NCBI GenBank assembly: GCA_029378245.1
Contig: JARKIF010000004.1
Coordinates: forward strand, 744,001-808,000
Source: Roridomyces roridus
Lineage: Eukaryota; Basidiomycota; Agaricomycetes; Agaricales; Mycenaceae
Direction of reading: 5' to 3'
DNA length: 64,000 bases
This document shows, piece after piece, positions 41,310 to 52,199 of the stretch. The notes below the pieces were generated by a model. It saw only the letters and a program-made list of their open reading frames with translations, had not been told where the DNA came from and searched no databases. Within the stretch, counting starts at the first letter, position 1. The number at the start of each line of letters is the position of its first letter. Both the position numbers and the translations under genes were made by a program.

Positions 41310-44300
41310 AGTCCTTGACAGTCCTTAACAGGTCACACAAGATTTGGTGAGATCCACTCGATTTTATTGGGTTTTTCCGAAGGAGAAGTACATAAGACGT
41401 ATCCTGTACGCTACTGAGAAGAGGAACTCACCACGCCGGCAGGGTTGATCAGGCCCTGACGACGTGGCTATTATAAATCAAAGTAAACGAGTAGAGGTCA
41501 ACAAGATGCCCAGACCCAAGACAGAGAGAAAGACGAAGGGAGTGGTTATCGCGGGCGGAAGAAAGGGTTGTCGCGCGGAGGTCGGAGGTGGGCGTCGCAG
41601 GCGGAGGAAGGGGTTGTCGCGGAGATGAGGTGTCGCGCAGAGCCAAACAAAGATTGCTTTCAACGTCCCCAAATCGCGCCAAGATATCAGGTCCAAACGT
41701 GCACAAAGCACCTCATTCTCCGACCAAAAGCAAGCCAACCCAGAAGCCGACGTGTCCCCATCGACCCCTGAAAGCAGGCAGGACCAGAACCCGACGCGCC
41801 CCCATCAGATCCTCGAGTCCATGCAGTCAGCGATTATCTAGCCAGCAGCACCGGCGAAGGCCTCCGGATCCAGGCCCCCGCAGCATCGTTCTCCTTCTCC
41901 CTCTGGTCCCGCTCCAAACGTTCTCCTGTACGCCTGTGCGCATTGCCGGATGACCCGCGGAGTGGAACCCCAAGCTTGGCCACCTGCGTCCGAACCTGGG
42001 GGCGCGTTGGACGTTGTTATACCGCGAGTCGCCAAGGACGGGGCGACTACGCAGTGGGGGCGGTGACGACAACGAGTTTGTGGTGGTGGTGGTAGTCAAG
42101 CTGATCGAAGTGGTGGGCGAAGAGAGAGGAAGAGAAGAGGCGGTGGTGGTGCTGGTGGTAGTGGTGCTGGTGGTGCTGCTGATGATGCTGCTGTCGCTGC
42201 TGGTGGTCGTATTGACACTGCTGCTGCGGCTGCGACTGCCGATGTTACTGCTGACGATACTGTTGCCGACGATACCGACAGCGACAGTCTTGCTAGCCTT
42301 GACGGACCCGGTCGAGCGCGACCCCTCCAGACCTGGAATCCACATGTCCACGGTGGACAACATGAAGGAGCTGTCGAAGGGGATAGGCTCGTCGTCGTCT
42401 TCATCGTCATCTTCCTCCTTGAAGAAATCCATGTTGCTGCTGTCAGAAGACAGATCGTCGCCGTTGGGGTCGGCCTCCTCGACAAGATGGGCGAGCGTCA
42501 CGGCAATTGGGAGCGCGCTGACGTTGAGTCGGAGGGGAACGGGGGCGACAATGACGGCGGGCTCGGGCTCAGAGATGGTAACGACGCCGCGCAGCGGAGA
42601 GGGGCGGAGCTTGGGGCGAGCGTGCCGAACAGCAAAGAGTGCGGTGGGGACCTCATCAACGACGTTGGAGGAGAGGTGCACAAGGCGAGGCACCTGGACG
42701 ACAGTAGCAGTGGGCAACGACACCGTAGGAGCAGCAGGAAGCTAGAAGGACACGTCAGCCACGGTGATCAGCACATGTTAGCCCGACATACCTTGGCGGG
42801 GAGGTCAGCGGGCAAAGATCCACACAAGGTCGGCGTGGGGGCATTAGGGGCCTAGCGAAATCTCAGACACGGGCGTCCCCAGTGGCAGCCATCGACGTAC
42901 CTTGTAGTGAATCTTCTCGCGCGCAGCTTGAAGAACGGCGGCGGCGGTGACGGTTTTGGGCTATGGGCGAGGGTCAGCAATGACGAGACATGTGGGAAGG
43001 AAAAACTTACGTTGGTGGGGCGAGCGGGCAAGGAGACGGTCGGGGGTGTCGTGCCCTTCTACACAACGGCGAGGTGAGTGTGCGGTTAGGGTAGGCGAAC
43101 AAAGAGGCTTACCTCGAGGTCAGACGTGGCGCAGGAACGGCGCTTGGCGAGGACGTCTGAGACGCACAGGGCGAGGTAGAGGGCACCACTGGTGAGGACG
43201 ACAGCTCCGCCGAAGGCAACAAGTAAGTGAAGCACGCCCCAAGGGACTGGAGGTGGTGAGGGAGGTAGAGCGGGCATGAGTAGGTGAGTCGGGTTAGAAG
43301 TGAGATTCTGACTCTACCAGGCCGGGGCATCGTTTATTATATATGTTTGCCCTCTATCTTGAGATGGCGGAAGCGCAAAAATACCCGCTACCCGCCGATC
43401 GCATGGATTCAGCCAGAATCGAGCCTTGTGCGTCGAGAGAGGGAGATTGAGCCCAGAAAATGTGATATTCGGATAGAGCAGGACATTTGCCACCGAACGG
43501 TGGTAGTTTCGACGGATTTTGACTGGGCGTGCGCAAGATATGAGGGGAAAATGCTCTCCATACTTGTCGATGAATTGATGTCTCAAGATAAGAAATTGTA
43601 TAAAGACTGCGTGGGCGAACTTGAGCGAGTACAGCAGAGCAGACGGGCAGAGACTAGTCTCTGGTGTTCGAGTTAGAGGATGCAGAACGGTGTAGAAGGC
43701 ATCACTGAGCACTCACCCTGTCGAACTCCTCCAGGCCCGAAATTGCACACACGACTTGAGCTAGGATAATGCGCCCCTTTTACTTGCTGCTACGATGAGC
43801 TACCAGCACTGGAAGGCGGGCGCCCCGGAGGACAGCGTCGGGAGCAACATGAAAGCGAGAACAGAAAGCCACCTTCCTTTCCGAGACGCAAACCTTGTCC
43901 TTCTCGACCTCGACTACATCTTCCTCAAATTCATTCTACTTGAACCTGGACTTGACCTGGACTCTGACTCGACGCATCAAAGCACATCTACGCTCCCGGC
44001 CTGGACACGCAGCTGTTGAAGGATGGGCTAGGATACAGAAGGTGTGTGTCTTTTGTTCTCTCTCCGTGGTGCCACTGTGGTGGCATTCCAAGTATGCAGT
44101 CTCTGTGCCACCACCGCTGTTAGAGCCGTGGGCTCGATCCAGAATGAGATACCGTCGAGCTGAACCAGAGCTCCTCACTGCCGTCCGTCGTCCTCGGCCT
44201 ACGGACAGCCATTGTGGACGTGACTTGTTGGCTGCGTCATCTGGACCGCTCCCCCTTCACTTTTCTACACTCCCAGACCTTTGCTTCCTCTTTGTGCCGC

Positions 44301-44512
44301 CTTCTGTTTGTTCCTTTCCTTCACTAACGACGCCTACAGGACTTCTGACGAATGTGGACCGTGGACCTCGACTCGACGGAACGAATTGCAGCTCGCACTC
44401 CCGCTTGGAATGTACCCGGGGTGACTTCAAGCCAGCCCTCGCGGTCAAGGCATTATACTGGGTAAGTAGAGCATGTCCCGCAGCTCTACAATACACTTAC
44501 TTGTCTTCCCCA
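41310..44512. repeat. inverted segmental duplication, copy B
   Basis: Reverse-complement counterpart of about 4974-8190, with the DUF6535 remainder at 40225-40939. At the left junction the match starts with AACAGGTCACACAAGATTTG (about 41324), and at the right it runs past 44512, the point where copy A is interrupted by copia element 1. It has substitutions and many indels, so the duplication is much older than the copia insertion. Confidence 0.85.
41827..43277 (-). pseudogene. hypothetical membrane protein (copy B), frameshifted C-terminus
   Basis: Paralogue of the gene at 6263-7676, with the same exon order: first exon 43277-about 43113 (same WGVLHLLVAFGGAVVLTSGA helix), small exons near 43016-43063, 42905-42960 and 42793-42853, and the last exon from about 42742. 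Ser/Thr and acidic runs vary in length between the copies. Near 42000 this copy has one base fewer than copy A, so the final about 55 residues are read in a different frame, although the old frame is still recognisable at the DNA level. It may be a functional variant or a recent pseudogene. Confidence 0.65.
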
Positions 44513-44636
44513 TCCTCAGCATTCAGCTGTGTTTGCCACCTTTATCTAAGCGCGCTTGGGCCGTATAGCTCGTCCTCGCGCACCCGCAGAGAAGCCTAGA
44601 GTCGGCCTATCGTCCACTACTTCCTGACACTCACAG
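43278..44636. other. non-coding flank between the hypothetical gene and the NiCoT relic
   Basis: About 1.36 kb. The part up to 44512 is the counterpart of 4974-6262. A splice-like pair (GGTAAGT at about 44460 and CAG at about 44519) suggests a 5' exon of some transcript at about 44335-44460, but its product is not recognised. The remainder probably holds promoter and leader sequence of the NiCoT gene. Confidence 0.45.
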
Positions 44637-45710
44637 GCCCAGCCGTGCTCTCATACACTCTTGGCCTTCGCCACGCCCTCTACGCCGACCACATCAGCGC
44701 TATCGACCTAACAACAAGGCGTGCGATTGCCTGGGGGCAGCAACCTGTGACCGTCGGCACTTTCTTCAGCCTCGGGCACTCGACGGTCGTGATCGTTACG
44801 AGCATCGTCGTCGCGCCGACGGCGGTAGCTCTATGGGACCGCTTCGGCGGCTTTCAGCGCGTGGACGGTATCATCGGGACCAGTGTTTGCTGCCTTCTTG
44901 TTGCTGCTGTCAGCTGGGAACGGGTGGATATTGTATACCCTCGTGCCTATGCTTCAGGAGCTGCTGATTGAGCAGCGGGTGGCGGGGAGCGCGTCTACCG
45001 GCGACAAGGCCGATGGGGATGGTACTGCCGTCGAGCCTACGATTCATGGCTACCGTTTTTCGAAAACTATTCAAAGTGGTGGATCGCCCGTGGAAGATGT
45101 TCTCGCTCGGTCTCATGTTCGGTCTCGGTTTCGACACTAGCTCTGAGATTGCGTTATTGGGGATCGCAGGGATACAGGGAGCACAAAGGACGAGCATATG
45201 GCCTATCCTTATCTTCCCAATCCTATTCACCGGCAAGTGCCATTCTCCTCCACCGTGTACGTATGTTCTTACGATTCCACAGCCGGGATGTGCATGCTCG
45301 ACACCACTGACAGCGCCCTCGTGACGATGCTGTACACATCCTCGGCCTTTGCCCGCGACAAAGTGGCTATCGTGTGCTACTCGATCGTGCACTACCCGAT
45401 CGTGCTCACGAGCATAACCGTCGTCGTCTACCTCTTCATCGACATCATCCAGGTGCTGTCGCTCATCCAGAATGTCTCCGATCCCAAAGGCGGCTTCTGG
45501 GACGGCATCAGTGCTATTGCCGACAACTTTGAGATCGTCAGCAGGAGTATCTGGGGCTTGTTCCTTCTGGTCGGCATTGCTTCTGTGCTTCTCTACAAGC
45601 CCTGGAGGCGGACGGTGGACCGACGTCTCGTTGGAAGCGAAGAGTCCACACCGGACGTCAGTCCGTCGAGTCCAGGCGATCAGGGTGTGGCGGCACGGAG
45701 TACTATTTGA
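44637..45710 (+). pseudogene. NiCoT-family nickel/cobalt transporter, frameshifted
   Basis: The family signatures are clear: [16 protein letters not shown] (motif H-x4-DH), [33 protein letters not shown], and MCMLDTTDSA, spread over several hydrophobic helices. NiCoT proteins import Ni2+ or Co2+, for example for urease. The acceptor at 44636 precedes the first recognisable exon; the N-terminal helix expected before it is not found. The frame shifts at about 44884-44895 (between GIIGTSV and [14 protein letters not shown]) and again at about 45010-45060, neither with good splice sites. A further change at 45232-45281 fits a GC-AG intron (GCAAGT...CACAG) that rejoins the frame. An Asp commonly found in the H-x4-DH spacer is Tyr here. 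The gene is at the outer end of duplication copy B. Confidence 0.75.
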
Positions 45711-46709
45711 CGGTTTTTTGGGAAGGCTTCGGTCGTCTGGTACGTCGCTTTGAGTGCTCGTCTTGATCAAATACTCAAGTTTTCCACTTTTCTTAAGCCA
45801 AATCAGGACGGCGCGACTGACGAATTCATATCAGTCCAAGGATACGCCCCGCCGTATCACTGAGATGAGGTGGTGTGTGCCCGCCAGGAGCGGACCTCTC
45901 AGTGGAGCATTGACGGGTGGCGAGGATGAGACGGGGGAGGACTGGCTGCCGTAGCCACCCATTCCATTCATTGCGGTATCATACTACACGAACCCTTCGC
46001 CCGCTCCGTCCCTCAAGACTACGATGGACGTCGTGGAGACAAGCTGCTGCTGCCGCTGCTGTCCTAGTAGCGGCACACTCGGACAACGCCTCTGCGTTTG
46101 CGTCCCTCTGGTACGCCTCGTGGTGTCTCGGGTGCCGCTGGGAAGCAGCTTCTGAGTCCCCATGCTACTCACTCGTGGGCATGATTATCGTGATACCGTT
46201 GGCGCCGCACCCAGGTCAATACTTATGCGGTCGAGCCCCGGAACCATGTGGGACGCGGGGAAGATGTGAAGGGCGACATCGAGCACTTTTGTGCGGGCGG
46301 GCCGGGGCACACAAGTCGCAAGTTCGGCAGGGCATTTTGTTCATATCGAATGGTTCTATGCCTCAGAGGGAAAGCTCACGCAGTATGTAGTATTGAATAT
46401 GCAGGCTCCTGTTGAGACCAGAGAAAACTTGGAGGCCGGCTACTAGGCGGCTGCATCATCAACACTGATCAGTGATCAGCGAATCTTTCTTTCCTCCTCT
46501 TCCTCTCCCACCGACTTTCTTTGGCTGGTCTCGACTGAAAGTTTAAACAATGGCGGGCGTCTCGACATTGACGGTAACTGCGCGGAGGAATCTGTCAACC
46601 ATGGCTCTTGTTCTCTGGCAATTGTTCTTTTGTATTCCTGTATCCATGCCGTCCATATTTGTAGGCAGCTTTCCCAAACGTTCCCTGAAACTTAAAACCA
46701 CCCTCATTC
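45711..46709. other. intergenic region, nothing assigned
   Basis: About 1 kb. Short open frames occur at about 45754-46390 and 46550-46861, but I see no domain and no splice pattern. It should contain the promoter of the NTPase gene that began at about 46710. Confidence 0.4.
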
Positions 46710-46956
46710 ATGGATCTGGCTTTGACTCTGGCGAGCATCGTCGCCGCGGGATCGAACGACACTCACGCTCCGCTAAACGCCTTGTACAGCGATCAAGAAG
46801 CCTGTGTTGTCTTGCTGGAGCGAAGACCTGGGCTACGCGCGTTGGTGGATGTGGCGCGTGAGACAAGTGACTACGAGGCCGTTCGGGCCCATCGTATGTG
46901 GATTTCTGTGCTTCAAACACTCGTTCATTGCGCACCAGATTCTGTCCGACACAACA

Positions 46957-47346
46957 TAGACCGGAACCGGTCTGTCTATGAGAGTGTCGATAGACAGACC
47001 GGTCGATTTCGTTTGATCGATTCGAGTCAAGCGATCAATCCCAATAAAGCTATTGCACGTGATCAGCCGGGCCATTACATACACACAACTCACTCTCTTC
47101 ATCCTCCACGGGGCACAAAGGAGACTTGAAGTCAAAGATTAAGCCATTATGGGCTCTAAGATGTAGAGAAAGTACACGAATATCTGTAGAAACAATGTCT
47201 CGAGTCCCAGCCGAACCGTGATTAAGAGTGCCGAATAACCTTTTATGGATAAATGAAATCACTGATCGCGCGACAGGGATCCATCAAACGAAATCGACCA
47301 GCCTGTCTATCGACACTCGTTCATAGACAGGCTGGATTCGAGCCTA
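46957..47346. mobile_element. 390-bp MITE-like element with 9-bp target duplication
   Basis: The ends are inverted repeats of about 70 bp (left TAGACCGGAACCGGTCTGTC, right end the reverse complement of a close variant), and each arm contains its own small hairpin around a TGTCGATAGACAG core. The flanks are GACACAACA at 46948-46956 and again at 47347-47355. A 9-bp duplication suggests Mutator-like transposition. Removal of one GACACAACA plus the element restores the NTPase reading frame. It has no coding capacity. Confidence 0.8.
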
Positions 47347-47633
47347 GACACAACAAAGACAGAGACGAGTTGAACGCTTATTTGAACGGGATACGACCTT
47401 ATATGGAAAAGTTCGTTTGCGGGAACGATCCTATTCACTATTGGACACCAAAGCCATTCGTCGACGCAGATGCCAGCCTCATCGCCCACATCCGGAGCCT
47501 AGATATTCCGACAGTCAACAATACCCGAGCAACTTGCGAGCCGCGTCGAACATATCTTTCAAAAACATTCCTTCACGTACGGACTTCCCACTAACTACCT
47601 AGTCCCTCACTCACTCTTAACAGATTCCTCGTT

Positions 47634-49248
47634 CATCAGGAAAAACCGGATCCGCCAATCTGCATCAGATTGTTGACAATTTGTGACAATTGGACATTCT
47701 CGGCAATCTTCGACAATTCCTGACATTCACTGACAATTGCCAGACAACTCTCCAGACCTCAGTTGACATGAATGCCTTCAAGGCTTCAGTACTCCTACGT
47801 CTCAAGCCTCAGTGCTACTTCTACAGACACTCATCTATCAGTTTGATAGCCAGATTAGATACAGAGGTTGCCAGCATGTTGGGAATCAAATAACAAGCTA
47901 CACATCGGCGCGTACATTGGACGTGGTGAATCAAATTCATGTTCAGAGGGTGGTGCGCACGGCGGGGCGATGGTGGGGCGAGACTTGGGGATTTGTGGAC
48001 GGAGTTGTTAGCCGACGTTGCAACGGCGTTGTCAAGTTGAGACGTGGGAGGTTCCGGCCACAAAAGGCCGAGATCCGAATCATCATCGCTACGTGGCAGA
48101 AACCTGATGCGAGTCGTGCCATTCTTTCTTTCTTCTTGACCACCACCTCTCCCTTCTCCCTCCTCCCTCGCCACCAACGCCCTCAGCCAGCCTCAGCCCT
48201 CTGCTCTTCAACGGTGTCACTACCCTCTCAATCAAGCTCAGCCCAGCCCCACATCCAGCCTCCAATGTCCGCCATAGACGCCTTGCTTCGCCGGTGCGGC
48301 AAGGCTAGTGTGCGGGCATTGTATATCCTTATTTCATCCACGTCTCATTCACTCTGTAGATGCCACCTGTCGATGGATGCCGTCGCCCATGCTCACGCTC
48401 ACGGATATCCGGTGTGTTCTTACTTTCACGCCAATCTTCATAGTCCTAATGCTGTTGCCCACCCACCCACTAGAACCCTTTCGTGCAAGCTGGACTGACT
48501 CTGACTGTGTGTTGCTCCCATTCCCGAAATCTTTGTTGCTAACGATGACTAGAACCCTTTCGTGCAAGCTGGACTGACTCTGACTGTGTGTTGCTCCCAT
48601 TCCCGAAATCTTTGTTGCTAACGATGTTGCCAGCTCACCGCAGCTCGCTGTATTTCATGTCCCTCGCTTGACGCCTTTGCGGCCGCTCGGCCTGCGGGCC
48701 CCATGTGCCTGGATTCGTTGCCAGCCAATTTACGCCGTACGTGACGTCGCTTCTCGATGTCCCCATCTTTACTAATGACGGCTTCCTCCCGCTTCTCAGA
48801 TCCTTTGCCAACGACTGTCGTTCTCTCCTCATCCCTCCGCCGCAGACTCCGGAGTCTTTTACTCATCCCCTCCTTTGCCTGCTCCGACTCAGGTGTGTAT
48901 CCCGGCATTCCTGCTGCACAACTGACAGGGTTCTTTTGTCTATATGTATTGTTGAGTACATTGGGTGTAGATGGTGTAGATTACCCTTATGTACTGTATG
49001 TAGAGTTGAATCCAATTCTTTCCTTTTGAATTCTTGAATCATTGTGGAGGAGCCTGAGCCTGTATCTGTGAGCCAATAGCCTGACAATTCATGATAATCA
49101 TGGATATTTGGTGACAATTGGCGGCACATTGGTGACAACGGATCGGGACCTGGACATTCTGACAATCTGACAATTTGGACAGATTGGCGACAATTGGCAC
49201 AGATTGTTGACAATCAGTGTCAATTGTCAGATCCGGGTTTTCCTGATG
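47634..49248. mobile_element. 1.6-kb DNA transposon, non-autonomous
   Basis: Terminal inverted repeats of about 20 bp (left CATCAGGAAAAACCGGATC, right GATCCGGGTTTTCCTGATG), flanked by TT (2-bp) or GTT direct repeats. Both ends carry dense TGACAATT motifs (about 47670-47765 and 49080-49230). The interior has no recognisable transposase. It separates the splice-acceptor half-exon FLV from the Walker A exon of the NTPase gene; removal restores the frame. The superfamily is not assigned. Confidence 0.75.
48469..48626. repeat. 79-bp perfect tandem duplication
   Basis: 48469-48547 is repeated directly at 48548-48626 (both start ACTAGAACCCTTTCGTGCAA) with no difference that I can see. It lies inside the 1.6-kb DNA transposon and must be recent or an assembly artefact. 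Confidence 0.85.
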
Positions 49249-49798
49249 TTAACACCTCCGGAAGCGGTAAGACATGACTTTCGTTCGAGGGTCTTTGTCA
49301 CCGCTGGGGGTTTTATTTCCCCATGACGGGTGACCGAAACAAGTTGGGACCAGACGATATCAACAGTGATCTTTATCTGCTCTTAGGCCACGACAAAAGT
49401 TTCAAATCCCGGTTCCCAAAGCCCGACTCCCCTGACTTCCAATCTCAGTTGGCCAGAAATCGCAAGATAGTGGACGAGAAATTTGGCATCGTTCTGCTGG
49501 TTCGACTTCTTGTCTTCGAAATGTTTACAAGAATCTCGCAGTCGACGCCGGGAGGGCTCCAGGAGGAGCATAAACGCAAATGGCTTCTATTGCAACTACG
49601 GCCTAAATTCCCGGACCATGCTACGGCTAACCTCTTCAAGAGCCTCAGGGGCTTTGCACGGAGGCTGGATCCAGAAGACGTGCTGGATATGATCACAGTC
49701 ATCTTCTCGAAGCTTCGAAGGGTCTTTGGACCCGAGTTCCACCTGTTCTCCGTCCTCGATGAATCGCAGCATCAGTGTTTTGACAATCATCTTGTGGA

Positions 49799-50137
49799 CT
49801 GGTGGGGCTTGGCAGCTTGCCGCACAAGCTCGCAAGCTCGATTCCAATGAACAATGCATCTGAAAAAACCAAATTACAGCTCAGAAATAATTCTGTAAAC
49901 AGCAGGACAGCCCTTGAATCCACTGAGCACAAAGGTAAATGCAGGAGCGGCCAAGAATAAATAAAAATTTGCACTTTCCAGGAGTCGAACGGCAGACCTT
50001 GTGGATTTCGGGACCTGGCTTGTGAGCTTGTGAGCTTGCGGCGATTTGGCAGAAGCTTGTGAGCTTGAATGAGCTTGTACAAGCTCACAAGTTTCATGTC
50101 AAAAGTCTGATGAGGTCGCATCCCGTACACATACACG
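49799..50137. mobile_element. about 340-bp insertion with pol III-like box
   Basis: A segment foreign to the NTPase gene: it interrupts the region between VLDESQH and PILREIIQSW. It contains repeated AAGCTCACAAG or CTTGTGAGCTT motifs and, on the minus strand, CCGTTCGACTCCTGG followed within about 20 bases by TTTTT, which resembles a tRNA B box and a pol III terminator. A SINE-type origin is possible. The ends are approximate and no target duplication was identified. Confidence 0.45.
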
Positions 50138-50777
50138 TGCCTTCCAACACGATGGCGAGAAATACCCCATCCTTCGCGAAATTATCCAGAGTTGGGTGGC
50201 CAAGTCGGGTTCTCAAGAGCGCTCGTTCGTAATTTTGGGAATAGATATTCCAAAGGAGGGATTTTTGTCTGCGCCATTCGCGAAATCGATGCGCTGGTTG
50301 TCCGATACCGGAGCCTTCGACGACGAGGCTACGTATCGCAATTCGCGACTATGTCTCCAGCTTATTGCCCCCGAGGTATTTGGCGTCGCCCCCAGGCCAA
50401 GAATTTGTGCGGCGTATGTGGGCTTGGTGTCGCGGCCGGTGATTCTCCTCGATTTTCTGATTTGCTGGGCACTCACGTCTTACACTTCCAGGGGCCACGG
50501 CACGGCACCGTTTCCGTATTACGGAGCCGTATTCCGTGTCACACGGTTACGGTGCCCAACCCTAGTATTACCCCACGGACTATACCGACTATACCACCAA
50601 CAAGCCGCCGCGCGACCGCAGCCAGGATTACAATGACCTTCATGAGTTAAGCCCAGAGATGTTTATGGACGATATTGAAGGTAAGACGGCATATGAATCT
50701 TCTTCAAACCTCTGATCCTTTGGTGTAGCTCCCCTGCTCAAATCAACCATTCTTCACATTATTTTCCACTACCTCGT

Positions 50778-52199
50778 TGACGAATGTGCTCTAAACCCAA
50801 GGGAGAAACCCAACACCACTGTATCGTATACGGTGGTACACAGGAATAAGCAAGTAGCTTATTTAGATAACCAACACAGACACGAGCTCGTAGCGAGTGT
50901 ATTCAATCAAGTGTTCAGACGAGTAAAAGTCCCAATACAGGTCCTTATACAGGTAGTAGGTTGTGGAGGGAGAAAGTAATAAGTTTATTCCGAAGGAAAG
51001 TGGTATTTCCAAGGGATGGGTATTAGGTTCAGTCGAGACTGGAACAAGCAACCCTTTTGGTAGATTGTATAGCTTCTCAGCTGTAGTTGATAAGATTGAT
51101 GTAGTAGGTGGGTTGGTGGTCAAACACCGATCGTATTCCTTATTCCGAAACTTCACAACTCAATTCTATTCTTCTTCCCGACTGGTACTGAGATTCCCTA
51201 GCCAAATACGACGATGTTCCAACGACTTGACTTGACTGATTGCTTAATAGATTCTTGATTGAGGCGAGTACGACGATTTGGTTTCAACGATGACGACGAT
51301 TCCGATTCAAAATAATATGATTCCAACTAGTACAAACTTTAAGAAGCCACTATCCAACACAGTGCACCTCGAAAGCCCAAGCACAACCCTTTAGAGACGC
51401 TAATGCGTATAACAGACGGGGGTGATTGTTCGGCTCCCAAGGGAACACTCTACCTAGTTATATACAAGTCCGGCAATCTAATAAATAATACAGGAATGCG
51501 ATCTTCGCAACGCAATTAGGGTATCCTTGCTATTTCATTGGTCTACAGGTTGGATGGCGCCATCCTCGCACCATCCCAAGCTCAGTCAGCCGTCGATCCA
51601 TCATGTTTCAGTTTGGTAAGGCTGATGCCGAGGGTCGGAAGTCGAGTTCCATTATTCCCGTCTTTCCTCCTTTGCGCTATCGTTCCAGGACCGGATAGTA
51701 CTGGCCCGTAGCTTTAATTCGATACCCACATCTTGGGTATCCCGTCGTTAAAGACACCATTCCGAAGTCCGCAAGTAGTGATTCCAGAGTGCTCCCGTGT
51801 TCCGATATCACGGACCAGGCACACGATCTTCCGGCGCCATCATTCCGGTTGGTAATGACTCCAGCTGAGGCCTCGATCGTGATCGATGACTCAACCGTCC
51901 GTTTATTCCCAATTGCTGCTAATTCCCTTGTAACCATCGGATTGAACCAGAGCTCAACGACTTGGTTATAAGATATTCCCATTGGTAAGAGGACTAGCAC
52001 GAACTCCTACGTGTTTCGGAGTGGGTCCGTCAGTCATCTTAGGTTCCCCTTCGACCGGTACAGTACACCATGCATCGTAATCCTACTAGCTGCTTCTGGG
52101 CTCAGCACTAGCGCTCTCGTAAGATGATACTACTGTTGGTTATAAGAGAAATCGCGAAATTTCACGTATTCCTAGCGTGTTCATTTTGCAGGCGTATCA
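50778..52199. mobile_element. 1.4-kb insertion with TG...CA ends, probably a solo LTR
   Basis: Starts TGACGAATGTGCTC and ends ...GGCGTATCA, and is flanked by TCGT at 50774-50777 and 52200-52203. Removal of the segment and one TCGT joins the NTPase frame (FHYLV to TGRHPPAF) exactly. No internal coding region and no second copy of its ends was seen, so a solo LTR is the simplest reading; 4-bp duplications are less common than 5-bp ones. Confidence 0.65.

Noticed and set aside
49960..50030. A functional tRNA gene on the minus strand near 49980
   Set aside because: A B-box-like GTTCGACTCC and T-run are present, but no A box and no foldable acceptor or T stem were found.
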